Assembly: GCA_963740765.1 (NCBI GenBank)
Contig: CAVUFN010000016.1
Location: 682,001 to 746,000, forward strand
Reading direction: 5' to 3'
Source of the DNA: DATLGB01 sp963740765
Lineage (GTDB): Bacteria; Actinomycetota; Thermoleophilia; Solirubrobacterales; Solirubrobacteraceae
Length of the DNA: 64,000 nt
Shown: one piece after another, positions 53,413 through 61,383 of the stretch
How the letters are laid out: the number at the start of each line of letters is the position of its first letter
How positions within the stretch are numbered: position 1 is the stretch's first letter
Program-made: the position numbers and the translations under genes
Notes under the pieces: model-generated
Databases searched by the model: none
Seen by the model: the letters and a program-made list of their open reading frames with translations, nothing else
What the model was told of the DNA's origin: nothing

Positions 53413-55756
53413 GCGCCTTGTCCCCCGCGTAGCACGGGGAAGCGCCGCACACGTCGGTAAAGACGCCGTCCGGCCGCAGGAAGTCGGACTTCTGCTGCTG
53501 GCCGAGCGGTGAGCGGCGCGGGAGCTCGTGCGGGTCCTCGCCCTCCGACGGCGGCGTCTCCGTCTTCGGCGGGACGGGCGAGCCGGAGTCCCACAGCGCG
53601 ATCACGGCGGCGCCGTCATACGACGCGCCGGTGATCGCCGGGATCCCGAACAGCGGGTCCTTGTCGGTGTCCCGCCCCGGGTCCGCCCACGGCGCGAAGG
53701 CGCGCGCGCCGACGGTGCGCGCCTCGACCTTGGCGGCGTAGTTGGAGACCTGGTGGTCGCCGAGCCCGATGTGCATGAGCACCTTGTGCACGGGCGTGTT
53801 CGGGTACGGGTCGCGCGTGATGTGCTCGGCGTAGCCGTTGGTCTCCGCGCGGTCCCAGAGCATCTGCAGCAGCTGCAGCAGGACCGGGCGCTCGAGCTCG
53901 TCCGGGTACGCGTTGTAGAGGACGGCCGCGTACGTGTTGAAGTCGACGCTGCGGCGCAGCAGCGTCGAGTAGTTCATGCCGTTGACGCCGAGCACGCCGC
54001 GGTCGAGGTCGGGGGCGACGGCGATCAGCCCGCCGCCGATGATGCCGCCCTGGCTGTTGCCGTCGTAGTAGAGGCGCGTCGTGTCGAGCACCGGCTTCCC
54101 GCCGAGCTGGAACGCCGGGTCCGCGCCCAGCCCCTGTGGGTGGATCATCGCCCGCCCGACGTAGAGCGCGTTCAGCATCCCCTGCTGCACGCGGTCGGCG
54201 AGCTTGGGGAAGTTGGTGATGTCGAGGAGGATGTTGGCGACGGTCGGGATGTCGCAGTCGGGCAGGTACAGCGGGATCTCGGGCGGGTCCGGCTGATCGG
54301 TGCAGGCCATGCCGCTCCAGTCCGTCGCGCAGAACACGAAGCCGTGGTTCTGGGACAGGGTCTTGAGCTGGGACTGGTTGACCTCGCCGCGGCTGCCGAG
54401 CAGGCCGTGGCCGTAGATGCCGGCGCGCAGCGGCGTGCCGTCCGCAGCCACGCGCGGGATGTTGCAGGTGAAGCGCGCGGCCTGGGTGCCCTGCTGGGCC
54501 GGCAGGCCGTTGGCGTAGTTGAACGTCCCGCCCGACGCGCACCCGGGGCTGTTGAGGTAGCACGGCACCTCGACCGTGCCGTCGACGCGCCGCAGGATCT
54601 GCTCGTCGACGTCCTCGGTCACCTTGGTGATCGTGTAGCGCGGCGACGCACCGTCCACCTTGAGGTCGGCGAGGTTGGTGTCGCCGAGCTGCTTGAACGC
54701 GTCGTCGCGGATGGCCAGCATCCGCTCGGACAGGTTGCGGGCGGAGGCGACGGTGAAGTCCCAGGCGAGGAAGAGGTCGTCGCGGTCGACGCCCGAGCGG
54801 GCGAGCGTGCGGAACAGCGCCTCGAAGTGGCTACGGCGCCGCTCGAGCGAGGCGTCGGTCGTGACCGTCCCGTCGCGCAGCGCGCCGAACGCGCTGCTCG
54901 GGCGGACGACGCTGCCGTCCGCGGTCCGCATGCGCCGCAGCGCGACCACGTAACGGTGCCCTTCGAGGAAGTTGCGTGCCGGCCGGATGATGACGTTGCG
55001 GTCCGCGTCCTCCTTCGGGTTGACGTCGAGCTCCGTCCAGACGGGCCAGCGGCGGCCGGTGGTGGCGTCGATGACGACGACGGGCTGGCGGCGGTCGTAC
55101 GCGCGGGCGAGGTCGTCGATCGGGACGGCGCCGGTGCGCGCGAGCGCCTCCTGGGACTCCAGGCCGGGGACGCGGGTGATGAGCGCGGAACCGGGGCTGA
55201 AGCCGTCGTTGCGCTCGTACTCGGCGACCGCGACGCGCGAGCCGGTCGTGTTGGCGGGCATCCCGGACTGCGGGAAGTCGATGCGGCGCTTCGTGTCCGT
55301 CGTCGTGTCACGGACGCTGAAGAAGTCGCTGGGGAACGGCTGCAGGCAGACCGCGGCGTCGAGCTGGTCGCACGACGAGCCGTCGGGGAGGTCGAGGTCG
55401 GCGGGCCTGGGGACCGACGATTCACAGCGCGGCTTGAGCATGCGCACGGCGCGCCCGATCGGCTTGCCGACGCGGCGCTGCGCAGCGCGGGCTCTGTAGG
55501 CGATGACCCGCAGGCGCCCGGGCGCGCACGCCGCGAGCTGTGCCCGGCCGGCGCGGGTGAGCGGCAGTCGGCCGCGGCCGCGGATGATCCGCGCCTCGGC
55601 GACCACGCGACCGCCGAAGGTCGCGACGAGGCGCGCGCGCTTCGCGCTCTTGACCGCGATCGTCCCCGCGTGCGGGGCGCCGACGCGGACCTTGGCCGCG
55701 TCCGCCGCGGGGGCTGCGACCAACAGGGCGAGAACCACGATGACGATGCGCATCAT
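53405..55756 (-). CDS. Large secreted alpha/beta-hydrolase-like protein
   Basis: A 783-residue protein with a signal peptide (MMRIVIVVLALLVAAPAADA). Residues ~20-115 are a basic beta domain. From LPDGSSCDQLDAAVCLQPFPSDFFSVRD onward it resembles large secreted lipase/esterase-like proteins. The nucleophile elbow reads GNSQGG (~590), preceded by GHGLLGSRGE and FVFCATDWSGM; later DH in GLGDHQVSNY may supply the acid and His. Several cysteines could form disulfides. Substrate unknown. It is coupled to the upstream small lipoprotein (stop and start share a base). Confidence 0.78.
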   Translation of the reverse strand: MMRIVIVVLALLVAAPAADAAKVRVGAPHAGTIAVKSAKRARLVATFGGRVVAEARIIRGRGRLPLTRAGRAQLAACAPGRLRVIAYRARAAQRRVGKPIGRAVRMLKPRCESSVPRPADLDLPDGSSCDQLDAAVCLQPFPSDFFSVRDTTTDTKRRIDFPQSGMPANTTGSRVAVAEYERNDGFSPGSALITRVPGLESQEALARTGAVPIDDLARAYDRRQPVVVIDATTGRRWPVWTELDVNPKEDADRNVIIRPARNFLEGHRYVVALRRMRTADGSVVRPSSAFGALRDGTVTTDASLERRRSHFEALFRTLARSGVDRDDLFLAWDFTVASARNLSERMLAIRDDAFKQLGDTNLADLKVDGASPRYTITKVTEDVDEQILRRVDGTVEVPCYLNSPGCASGGTFNYANGLPAQQGTQAARFTCNIPRVAADGTPLRAGIYGHGLLGSRGEVNQSQLKTLSQNHGFVFCATDWSGMACTDQPDPPEIPLYLPDCDIPTVANILLDITNFPKLADRVQQGMLNALYVGRAMIHPQGLGADPAFQLGGKPVLDTTRLYYDGNSQGGIIGGGLIAVAPDLDRGVLGVNGMNYSTLLRRSVDFNTYAAVLYNAYPDELERPVLLQLLQMLWDRAETNGYAEHITRDPYPNTPVHKVLMHIGLGDHQVSNYAAKVEARTVGARAFAPWADPGRDTDKDPLFGIPAITGASYDGAAVIALWDSGSPVPPKTETPPSEGEDPHELPRRSPLGQQQKSDFLRPDGVFTDVCGASPCYAGDKAPK

Positions 55757-56193
55757 CAGCTCGCGCAGGTGTCGGCGCCGACCGTCTTCGCCGCCGCGTC
55801 GACCTTCTCGCTGGCCTCGGGCAGCTTGCGCAGGAGCTCGAGACCCTTCTTGTTGTCCTTCTTCCCCGCCGCGTCGCCGAGGTCCCCGAGCAGGGTGGTG
55901 AAGCCGTTCGTGGCGTCGGTGAGCTTCTCGAAGTCGGCCTTCGCGGACTCGACCGGCTCGAGCGCCTCGAGCTCCTTCTGCTGCTTCTGCGTGAGCGCCT
56001 CCGCCTTGGTGAAGTAGGTCTCGGCGCTCTCCGGATCGGTGAGGTCCGGCGCCCCCAGGTCCGCTCCCTGCTTGGCGTACTTCGCACAGATCGCGTTCGC
56101 CTTCTTGGCGGCCTGCTTGCGCGTGAGGCCGTCACTGCCGCCGCACCCGGCGACGATCAACGCCGCGCTGGCGGCCACGAAGGTCTTCTTCAT
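55756..56193 (-). CDS. Small lipoprotein, coiled-coil-like
   Basis: A 145-residue lipoprotein with signal MKKTFVAASAALIVAGC (acylated Cys17). The mature part is helical and charged (TRKQAAKKANAICAKYAKQGADL, then EALTQKQQKELEALEPVE), rich in Lys, Glu and Ala, with two more cysteines (AICAK, ADTCAS). This short-helical-hairpin type is common in actinobacterial envelopes and has no defined role. It is the first gene of an operon with the secreted hydrolase. A start at ATG 56193 fits the signal peptide. Confidence 0.8.
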   Translation of the reverse strand: MKKTFVAASAALIVAGCGGSDGLTRKQAAKKANAICAKYAKQGADLGAPDLTDPESAETYFTKAEALTQKQQKELEALEPVESAKADFEKLTDATNGFTTLLGDLGDAAGKKDNKKGLELLRKLPEASEKVDAAAKTVGADTCAS

Positions 56194-56231
56194 ATGGCGA
56201 ATCCTGTCATGACCGCGATAGCTTGCGATGC

Positions 56232-57212
56232 ATGCCCGGGACACCCGACCTCCACCAGACCCGGATGGAGACGGCCGCCGAGCCGCCGTTCCACGACGAG
56301 CTCACGGCGGTGTGGGGTGCGGAGTGGGGCGCGTCGGACGAGGTCGGCCGCCTGCGCAAGGTGCTCATGCGCCGCCCCGGCGACGAGCTGGCCGCGGTCC
56401 GCGCCGACGCCTGGGACGAGGAGTCGCAGGCGCTCGTCGACCCCGACGGCCTCTGGTACTGGACCGACCGCGAGCCGCCCGATCTCGACAAGGTCCACGC
56501 GCAGCACGCCGGGCTCGTGGCGACGCTCGAGCGCGAGGGCGTCGAGGTCGTGGTGGCCGAGCCGCTCGGCGGCGGCTTCGTCAAGGCCGTCTACGCGCGC
56601 GACCCACTGGTCACCGTGCCCGGCGGCGCGATCATCGCCCGCATGGCGGTCCGCGCGCGCCGCGGCGAGGAGGCCGCCGTCACCCGCGAGGTGGCCGCCG
56701 CCGGGCTGCCGATCCTCGCCACGATCACCGGGACCGGGACGATCGAGGGCGGCTCGTTCGTGAAGCTGCGCCCGGGACTCGCGGCGTTCGGTACCTCGAT
56801 CCGCTGCAACGCGGAGGGCGCCCGCCAGCTGCGGGAGGTCCTTGCCCGCATCGGCTGGGAGCTGATCGTCGTGCCGCTGCCGGGCTACACGATCCACATC
56901 GACCTGCACCTCGCGATGGTCGATTCCGGCAAGGCGCTGATCGACGCCGCCGGCCTGCCCTTCGACTTCATCGAGCGCCTACACGCGGAGGGCATCGAGA
57001 CCATCCACGCCGACACGAGCGAGGGCGAGTGGTCGCTCAACGCGCTGGCGCTGTCTCCCGGCCGGGTGCTGATGGCGGAGGGGACGCCGCGGACCGCCGA
57101 GTTGCTGTCCAAGCACGACGTCGAGGTGATCACGGTCCCCTACGACGAGCTCCACAAGAACGGCGGCGGCGTGCACTGCTCGACCATGGAGCTACTGCGT
57201 GAGCGCAGCTGA
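56232..57212 (+). CDS. Amidinotransferase/deiminase-superfamily protein (DDAH/ADI-like)
   Basis: About 326 residues with the guanidine-modifying fold. Motifs in order: GRLRKVLMRRPGDE, VYARDPLVTVPGGAII, TIEGGSFVKLRPG, the catalytic His in YTIHIDLHLAMVD, and catalytic Cys in KNGGGVHCSTMEL near the C-terminus. The family hydrolyses or transfers the amidino group of arginine or related guanidines. The usual EGGD acid is Ser here, and substrate identity is open. It overlaps the downstream M20 hydrolase by 14 bases, so the two are coupled. ATG 56232 preferred over TTG 56223. Confidence 0.85.
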   Translation: MPGTPDLHQTRMETAAEPPFHDELTAVWGAEWGASDEVGRLRKVLMRRPGDELAAVRADAWDEESQALVDPDGLWYWTDREPPDLDKVHAQHAGLVATLEREGVEVVVAEPLGGGFVKAVYARDPLVTVPGGAIIARMAVRARRGEEAAVTREVAAAGLPILATITGTGTIEGGSFVKLRPGLAAFGTSIRCNAEGARQLREVLARIGWELIVVPLPGYTIHIDLHLAMVDSGKALIDAAGLPFDFIERLHAEGIETIHADTSEGEWSLNALALSPGRVLMAEGTPRTAELLSKHDVEVITVPYDELHKNGGGVHCSTMELLRERS

Positions 57213-58362
57213 CGTCGTCGCGCAGCTGCGCGAGCTCGACGCGCGGTCCGGCGGTCGCCGCGTCGCGTGGGGACCGGAGTGGCGCGACGAGCGCGAGCGC
57301 TTCGTCGCCTGGCTGCGCGCGGAGGTCCCCGGCGTCGACGTCTCGCGCGACGTCGCCGGGAACATCTGGGCGCGGCGGGCCGGCGAGTCGCCCGAGACGG
57401 TCGTCATCGGCTCGCACCTCGACTGCGTCCCCGAGGGCGGCTGGCTCGACGGCTGCCTCGGCGTGCTGGCCGCGGCCGAAGTGCTGCGCTCGCTGGACGC
57501 GCCGCGGCGCTCCGTCGCGCTGGTCGACTGGGCCGACGAGGAGGGCTCGCGCTTCGGCCACTCGCTGCTCGGGTCGTCGGCGGCGTGCGGGCTGCTGGAC
57601 GTGGCCGCCGCTTCGGAGCTGCGCGACGCCGCCGGCGTCCGGCTGGCCGACGCGCTGGCCGAGAACGGCGTGACCGTCGCCGACATGCCCGGTGCCTCCA
57701 GTGAGCTGGAGGGCGCCGTGGCGTACGCCGAGCTGCACATCGAGCAGGGGCCGGTGCTCGACGACGAGGGCACGGCGTGCTGCGCGGTCGACGGTTGCCT
57801 CGGGGTGCGGCGGACCGAGATCGTCTTCACCGGCCGGGCCGGGCACGCCGGCGCGACGCCGATGGACCGCCGCCAGGACCCGATGATCGCGGCGGCGCGG
57901 TTCGTGCTGGCGGCACGCGAGCTGGTGAGCGAGGCGGGCGGGCTGGCGACCATCGGCGCGCTGCGCACGGAGCCGGGGACGCCGACCGCGATCGCCGACC
58001 GGGTCCGCCTGACGCTGGACCTCCGTCACCGTGACGCCGGCGCGCTGGAGGACCTCGACGCCCGCCTGCGCGCAACCGCGGGGGACACGGCGCGCTGTGA
58101 GCAGGTGTGGAGCATCGACCCGATCGCCTTCGACCCCGAGCTCGTCGCCCGCGCGTCGGCGGCCACGGGTGGGCGGGAGCCGCTGACGTCGGGGCCGCTG
58201 CACGACGCGGCGGCCGTCGCGCGGGCGGGCGTCCCGACGGTGATGATGTTCGCGCGGACACTGGGCGGGACCTCCCACTCGCGCGCGGAGGACGCGCGCG
58301 AGGAGGATCTCGTCGCCGCCATCGACGCCTTCTCGGCGCTGGTCTCGGACCTGGTCTCCTAG
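57199..58362 (+). CDS. M20-family Zn-dependent amidohydrolase (N-carbamoyl-amino acid hydrolase/allantoate amidohydrolase type)
   Basis: A 387-residue binuclear zinc hydrolase. Metal ligands: GSHLDCVPEGGWLDGCLGVLAA (read in part; His and Asp), the Asp-Glu-Glu of WADEEGSRF, ELHIEQGPVLD (His), and the C-terminal GGTSHSRAED (His). This pattern marks the N-carbamoyl-L-amino acid hydrolase/allantoate amidohydrolase/beta-ureidopropionase branch, which splits ureido groups to amine, CO2 and ammonia. GTG start within the deiminase gene. A deiminase makes exactly the ureido group that this enzyme could remove. Confidence 0.88.
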   Translation: MSAADVVAQLRELDARSGGRRVAWGPEWRDERERFVAWLRAEVPGVDVSRDVAGNIWARRAGESPETVVIGSHLDCVPEGGWLDGCLGVLAAAEVLRSLDAPRRSVALVDWADEEGSRFGHSLLGSSAACGLLDVAAASELRDAAGVRLADALAENGVTVADMPGASSELEGAVAYAELHIEQGPVLDDEGTACCAVDGCLGVRRTEIVFTGRAGHAGATPMDRRQDPMIAAARFVLAARELVSEAGGLATIGALRTEPGTPTAIADRVRLTLDLRHRDAGALEDLDARLRATAGDTARCEQVWSIDPIAFDPELVARASAATGGREPLTSGPLHDAAAVARAGVPTVMMFARTLGGTSHSRAEDAREEDLVAAIDAFSALVSDLVS

Positions 58363-58389
58363 GCGCGGCGCCGGCGAGCGCGGGAGCAG

Positions 58390-58407
58390 GAGGACGGCAG
58401 CGTCCTC
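58390..58407. terminator. Hairpin between convergent genes
   Basis: GAGGACG GCAG CGTCCTC is a perfect 7-bp stem with a tetraloop, lying 27 bases after the M20 gene and overlapping the NUDIX stop codon. It probably serves both convergent genes. No U tract. Confidence 0.5.
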
Positions 58408-58843
58408 ACAGTCGGTCCAGGAACGCGGCCTGGGCGGGGTTGATGCGCTCCTTCGCCTCGTCGAGATCGAACCAGGCCGCGCGGTCGACCTCCGGGAACG
58501 TCTGGCGGCGGCCGGAGCGCGGCGGCCATTCGATCTCGAAGGTGTTCGAGGTGATGGCGTCGGCGTCGAGGTCGCCGCGCACCGCGAAGGCGGTCACGCG
58601 CTTGCCGCCCTTCTGCTTGATCTCGCCCAGCTCGCGCGTCTCCGCGTCGCCGAGGTCGGTGCCGGTCTCCTCGTGGAACTCGATCAGCGCCCGCGCGCGC
58701 GGGTCCTCGCCCGGCTCGATCTCGCCCTTCGGGATCGACCAGGCGCCGAGGTCCTTCTTGGCGAAGAACGGGCCGCCGGGATGGACGAGCAGGACCTTGC
58801 CGTCGTCGCGGTGCAGCAGGATGCCGGCGCTCGCCGTGGGCAT
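58406..58843 (-). CDS. NUDIX hydrolase
   Basis: A 145-residue NUDIX protein. The NUDIX box spans residues ~40-62: GEIEPGEDPRARALIEFHEE then TG; the usual Arg of REUxEE is Ile (IEFHEETG), while the metal-binding Glu residues are kept. MPTASAGILLHRDDGKVLLVHPGGP begins the fold. Family members hydrolyse nucleoside diphosphate-linked compounds. The segment LGAWSIPKGEI resembles diadenosine polyphosphate or 8-oxo-dGTP hydrolases. Divergent from the sterol-desaturase-family gene with 13 bases between starts. Confidence 0.88.
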   Translation of the reverse strand: MPTASAGILLHRDDGKVLLVHPGGPFFAKKDLGAWSIPKGEIEPGEDPRARALIEFHEETGTDLGDAETRELGEIKQKGGKRVTAFAVRGDLDADAITSNTFEIEWPPRSGRRQTFPEVDRAAWFDLDEAKERINPAQAAFLDRL

Positions 58844-58856
58844 ATCCTGGGACCCT

Positions 58857-59513
58857 ATGCCCGCTCGCTACGGCGCGGACGTGAAGACGCTCGGACAGGC
58901 GTTCGCCGAGTTCCGCGGCAAGCGCTCGCCGCAGATCCTCGGCGCGGGGCTGGCCGTGGCGGCGGCGATCCGCATCGCGGTGGGCGACTTCGGGTGGCGG
59001 GACGCCGTCGCCGCGGGGGCGATGCTGCCGATCTACGTGCTCGGCGAGTGGGCGATCCATGTGCACCTCCTGCACCTGCGTCCCTTCCGCTGGCGCGGCC
59101 GCGAGGTCGAGCTGATGACCGCGCGCTCGCACCGCATGCACCACGAGGACCCGCACAACCTGTTCATGATCCTGCTGGGTCCGCTCGAAGCGGTCGCGCT
59201 GCTCCTGGGCGCCGTCCCCCTCGTCGCCTCGGTCTTCCTGGTCACGCTCGGCCGGCCCGCAGCCCTGAGCGCGGTGGTCGCCGGCTACGCGCTGATCCTG
59301 ACGTACGAGTGGACGCACTTCCTCATCCACACGGCCGTGCGGCCGCGGTCGCGCTACTTCCGCTCGATCTGGCGCGGCCACCGGCTGCACCACTTCAAGA
59401 ACGAGCGGTACTGGCACGGCATCACCAACACGGTCAGCGACCGCGTGCTGGGGACGGCGCCGGATCAGCGGTCGGTGCCGCGCTCAAAGACGGCGCGGAC
59501 CCTGCGCCCCTGA
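58857..59513 (+). CDS. Fatty acid hydroxylase/sterol desaturase-superfamily protein
   Basis: A 218-residue membrane protein with about four hydrophobic segments and the histidine clusters of the di-iron sterol desaturase superfamily: IHVHLLHLRPF, HRMHHEDPHNL, EWTHFLIH and HRLHHFKNERYWHG. It would oxidise a lipid or carotenoid C-H bond using oxygen and an electron donor. Start ATG 58857. Its last 80 bases overlap the convergent pabBC gene, so the C-terminal residues after RVLGTAP are probably not constrained by function. Confidence 0.85.
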   Translation: MPARYGADVKTLGQAFAEFRGKRSPQILGAGLAVAAAIRIAVGDFGWRDAVAAGAMLPIYVLGEWAIHVHLLHLRPFRWRGREVELMTARSHRMHHEDPHNLFMILLGPLEAVALLLGAVPLVASVFLVTLGRPAALSAVVAGYALILTYEWTHFLIHTAVRPRSRYFRSIWRGHRLHHFKNERYWHGITNTVSDRVLGTAPDQRSVPRSKTARTLRP

Positions 59514-61308
59514 TCGGGGTCACGAGGCTGATCGCCGACGTGAGGTAGACCGCGTCGGCGGCGGCGAAGCGGTCCAGGTCCACCGCGTCCTCGACCGCCC
59601 CGACCGCCTCCATCACGCGGTTCCTCGTGATGCCGGGGAGGAGGCGACCGTCGGCGGGCGGCGTGATGTGCCGCGTGCCCTCCACGATGAAGACGTTGGC
59701 CCAGGCGGCTTCGAGGACGTGGCCGTCGGTGTCGACGATCAGGATGTCGCCGGGGAAGCGGCGGTCGGCCCACTTCTTGTCGCCGAGACCGCCGGGGATC
59801 AGAACCGGTCTCAGGTTCGGCGGTGGGCGCGTCGCCGCCGGCGTGATCTCAACTGCGTCATTGAGGAGTCGGATGCGGTGGCGGCCCGGGCCCGCTTCGT
59901 GCGCCGCCTGGAGCAGGGCCTCCCGGTGCGCGTCATCGCCGAGGCGGGACAGATGGGCACTGAGGAGGGGGATGGTGCCGTCGATGGCGAGCATCGTCTC
60001 GAGCAGTCCCTTGGCTGGGTCCGGCCTCGGGATCTCTAAGAGCGGCGGCAGGTCGCGCCTTCGCCAGGCGGTGGGATCGGGTGTCGTCGCCTTCAGGGCC
60101 GCGAGCACCGGCCGCGCCTTGGTCAGGGCTTCCTGAAGTTCCTGCTCGGGATCGCTCTGGGCGACGATCCCGCCGCCGGCGCCGAGCCAGGCGTGGCCAT
60201 CGGCGACCTCGAGCGTGCGGATGGCGACGCTGAGTTCGAGGCCGGCGATCGGGCTCAGGTAGCCGATCGCGCCCGTGTAGACCTCGCGGCCGGTCGCCTC
60301 GAGCGTGGCGATCGTCTTCATCGCCTGGACCTTCGGCGCGCCGGTGACGCTGCCAGGTGGGAAGGCGGCTCGCACGACGTCCTCGTCGCTCGCGTCGGTC
60401 CGGGCGTGCACGTGCGAGACCATGTGATGGAGACCGGGGTGCTCGACGATCTGCGGGGCGTCGGCGTGGACGGTGCCGTACTCGGCGATGCGGCCGAGGT
60501 CGTTGCGGACGAGGTCGACGATCATCGTGTGTTCGGCTGCGTCTTTGGCGCTGTTCTGCAGCGCCTCTCGTGTGGTCGCGGTTCCCTTGATCGGGTCGCT
60601 GTGCACCTCGTCGCCGGTGCGGCGCAAGAACAACTCGGGTGAGAACGAGAGGATCGCGTGGCGGTCGCCTTGGACGAAGGCCGCGTATGGGGGCGCGTGC
60701 GTTTCGGTGGCTTCAGCGAAGGCGTCGAGGGGGTCGCCCGTCAGTTCGCCCTCGAGGCGGAGGGTCAGGTTGGCCTGGAACAGCTCGCCCTCGGCGATCC
60801 GGCGAACGGCGTCCGCGACGGCCCAGCGGTGCCCGTCCGGCCCGGGCGCGCGGAAACGCATGCCGTCGAGCGTCCAGGGGCGCCGCTCCGGCTCGGCGAG
60901 GGCGACCTCCGGCTCCTCGTCGAGCCACTCGAGCCACCACGTCCCGTCGGGGTCCATCCGGTAGACGTGGTCGTAGAAGGCGACGTCGGCCTCGGGCAGT
61001 GGGTGCGGCCGGGGTGGTTGCGGCGGCAGGCGCTCGATCCGCGCGCCCAGCCCGTAGCCCAACCACCCGAACCAGCCGCCCCCCACCACCGCTTGTGTCG
61101 CTTGGCGGTGGCTATAGCCACCGCTACGCGACACGTCCGCGGCCGGGTGTGTCGCTTCGCGGCCCCCAGGGGGGCCGGTAGGCGACACGCCGGCGATGGC
61201 GCCGCCGCCCGCCCACGCGCCGAGCAGCAGGAACGGGCGCGAACCGCCGCGGAGCATGCGCAACACGGCCTGGGGGGACGCGTCGAGGTCGAGGCGGCGG
61301 CGGCTCAC
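59434..61308 (-). CDS. pabBC: Aminodeoxychorismate synthase component I fused to aminodeoxychorismate lyase (PabB-PabC)
   Basis: A 624-residue fusion for p-aminobenzoate/folate synthesis. PabB part (1-~385): SFSPELFLRRTGDEVHSDPIKG (read in part), DLVRNDLGRIAEYG, FPPGSVTGAPKVQAM and YTGAIGYLSP. PabC part (~400-624): LLETMLAIDGTIPLLSAHLSRL, the PLP Lys in GDKKWADRRF, LEAAWANVFIVEG and LLPGITRNRVME. GTG 61308 gives VSRRRLDLDASPQAVLRMLRGG. Residues ~41-72, between AGGGAIAG and VVGGGWFGWLGYG, are an extra segment encoded by two 40-base palindromes. The glutamine amidotransferase PabA is not in view. Confidence 0.9.
   Translation of the reverse strand: MSRRRLDLDASPQAVLRMLRGGSRPFLLLGAWAGGGAIAGVSPTGPPGGREATHPAADVSRSGGYSHRQATQAVVGGGWFGWLGYGLGARIERLPPQPPRPHPLPEADVAFYDHVYRMDPDGTWWLEWLDEEPEVALAEPERRPWTLDGMRFRAPGPDGHRWAVADAVRRIAEGELFQANLTLRLEGELTGDPLDAFAEATETHAPPYAAFVQGDRHAILSFSPELFLRRTGDEVHSDPIKGTATTREALQNSAKDAAEHTMIVDLVRNDLGRIAEYGTVHADAPQIVEHPGLHHMVSHVHARTDASDEDVVRAAFPPGSVTGAPKVQAMKTIATLEATGREVYTGAIGYLSPIAGLELSVAIRTLEVADGHAWLGAGGGIVAQSDPEQELQEALTKARPVLAALKATTPDPTAWRRRDLPPLLEIPRPDPAKGLLETMLAIDGTIPLLSAHLSRLGDDAHREALLQAAHEAGPGRHRIRLLNDAVEITPAATRPPPNLRPVLIPGGLGDKKWADRRFPGDILIVDTDGHVLEAAWANVFIVEGTRHITPPADGRLLPGITRNRVMEAVGAVEDAVDLDRFAAADAVYLTSAISLVTPIRGAGSAPSLSAAPTADPAPSPARGR
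61095..61188. repeat. Two 40-base palindromic elements inside pabBC
   Basis: Copy 1 (61095-61134) and copy 2 (61149-61188) each start GTGTCGCTT and end GCGACAC, arms that pair perfectly. Inner stems differ: GCGGTGGCTA/TAGCCACCGC in copy 1 and CGGCCCCC/GGGGGCCG in copy 2, so pairing is conserved while sequence changes. In the pabBC frame they encode two similar 14-residue units, VSPTGPPGGREATH and VSRSGGYSHRQATQ. Confidence 0.85.
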
Positions 61309-61383
61309 GTCGTCCTCATTGTGGAGGCCGGATCGTCCCGGCGGCTGATGACGCCCCACGTGCGGGCTGGGAGCGTTCCCGCC

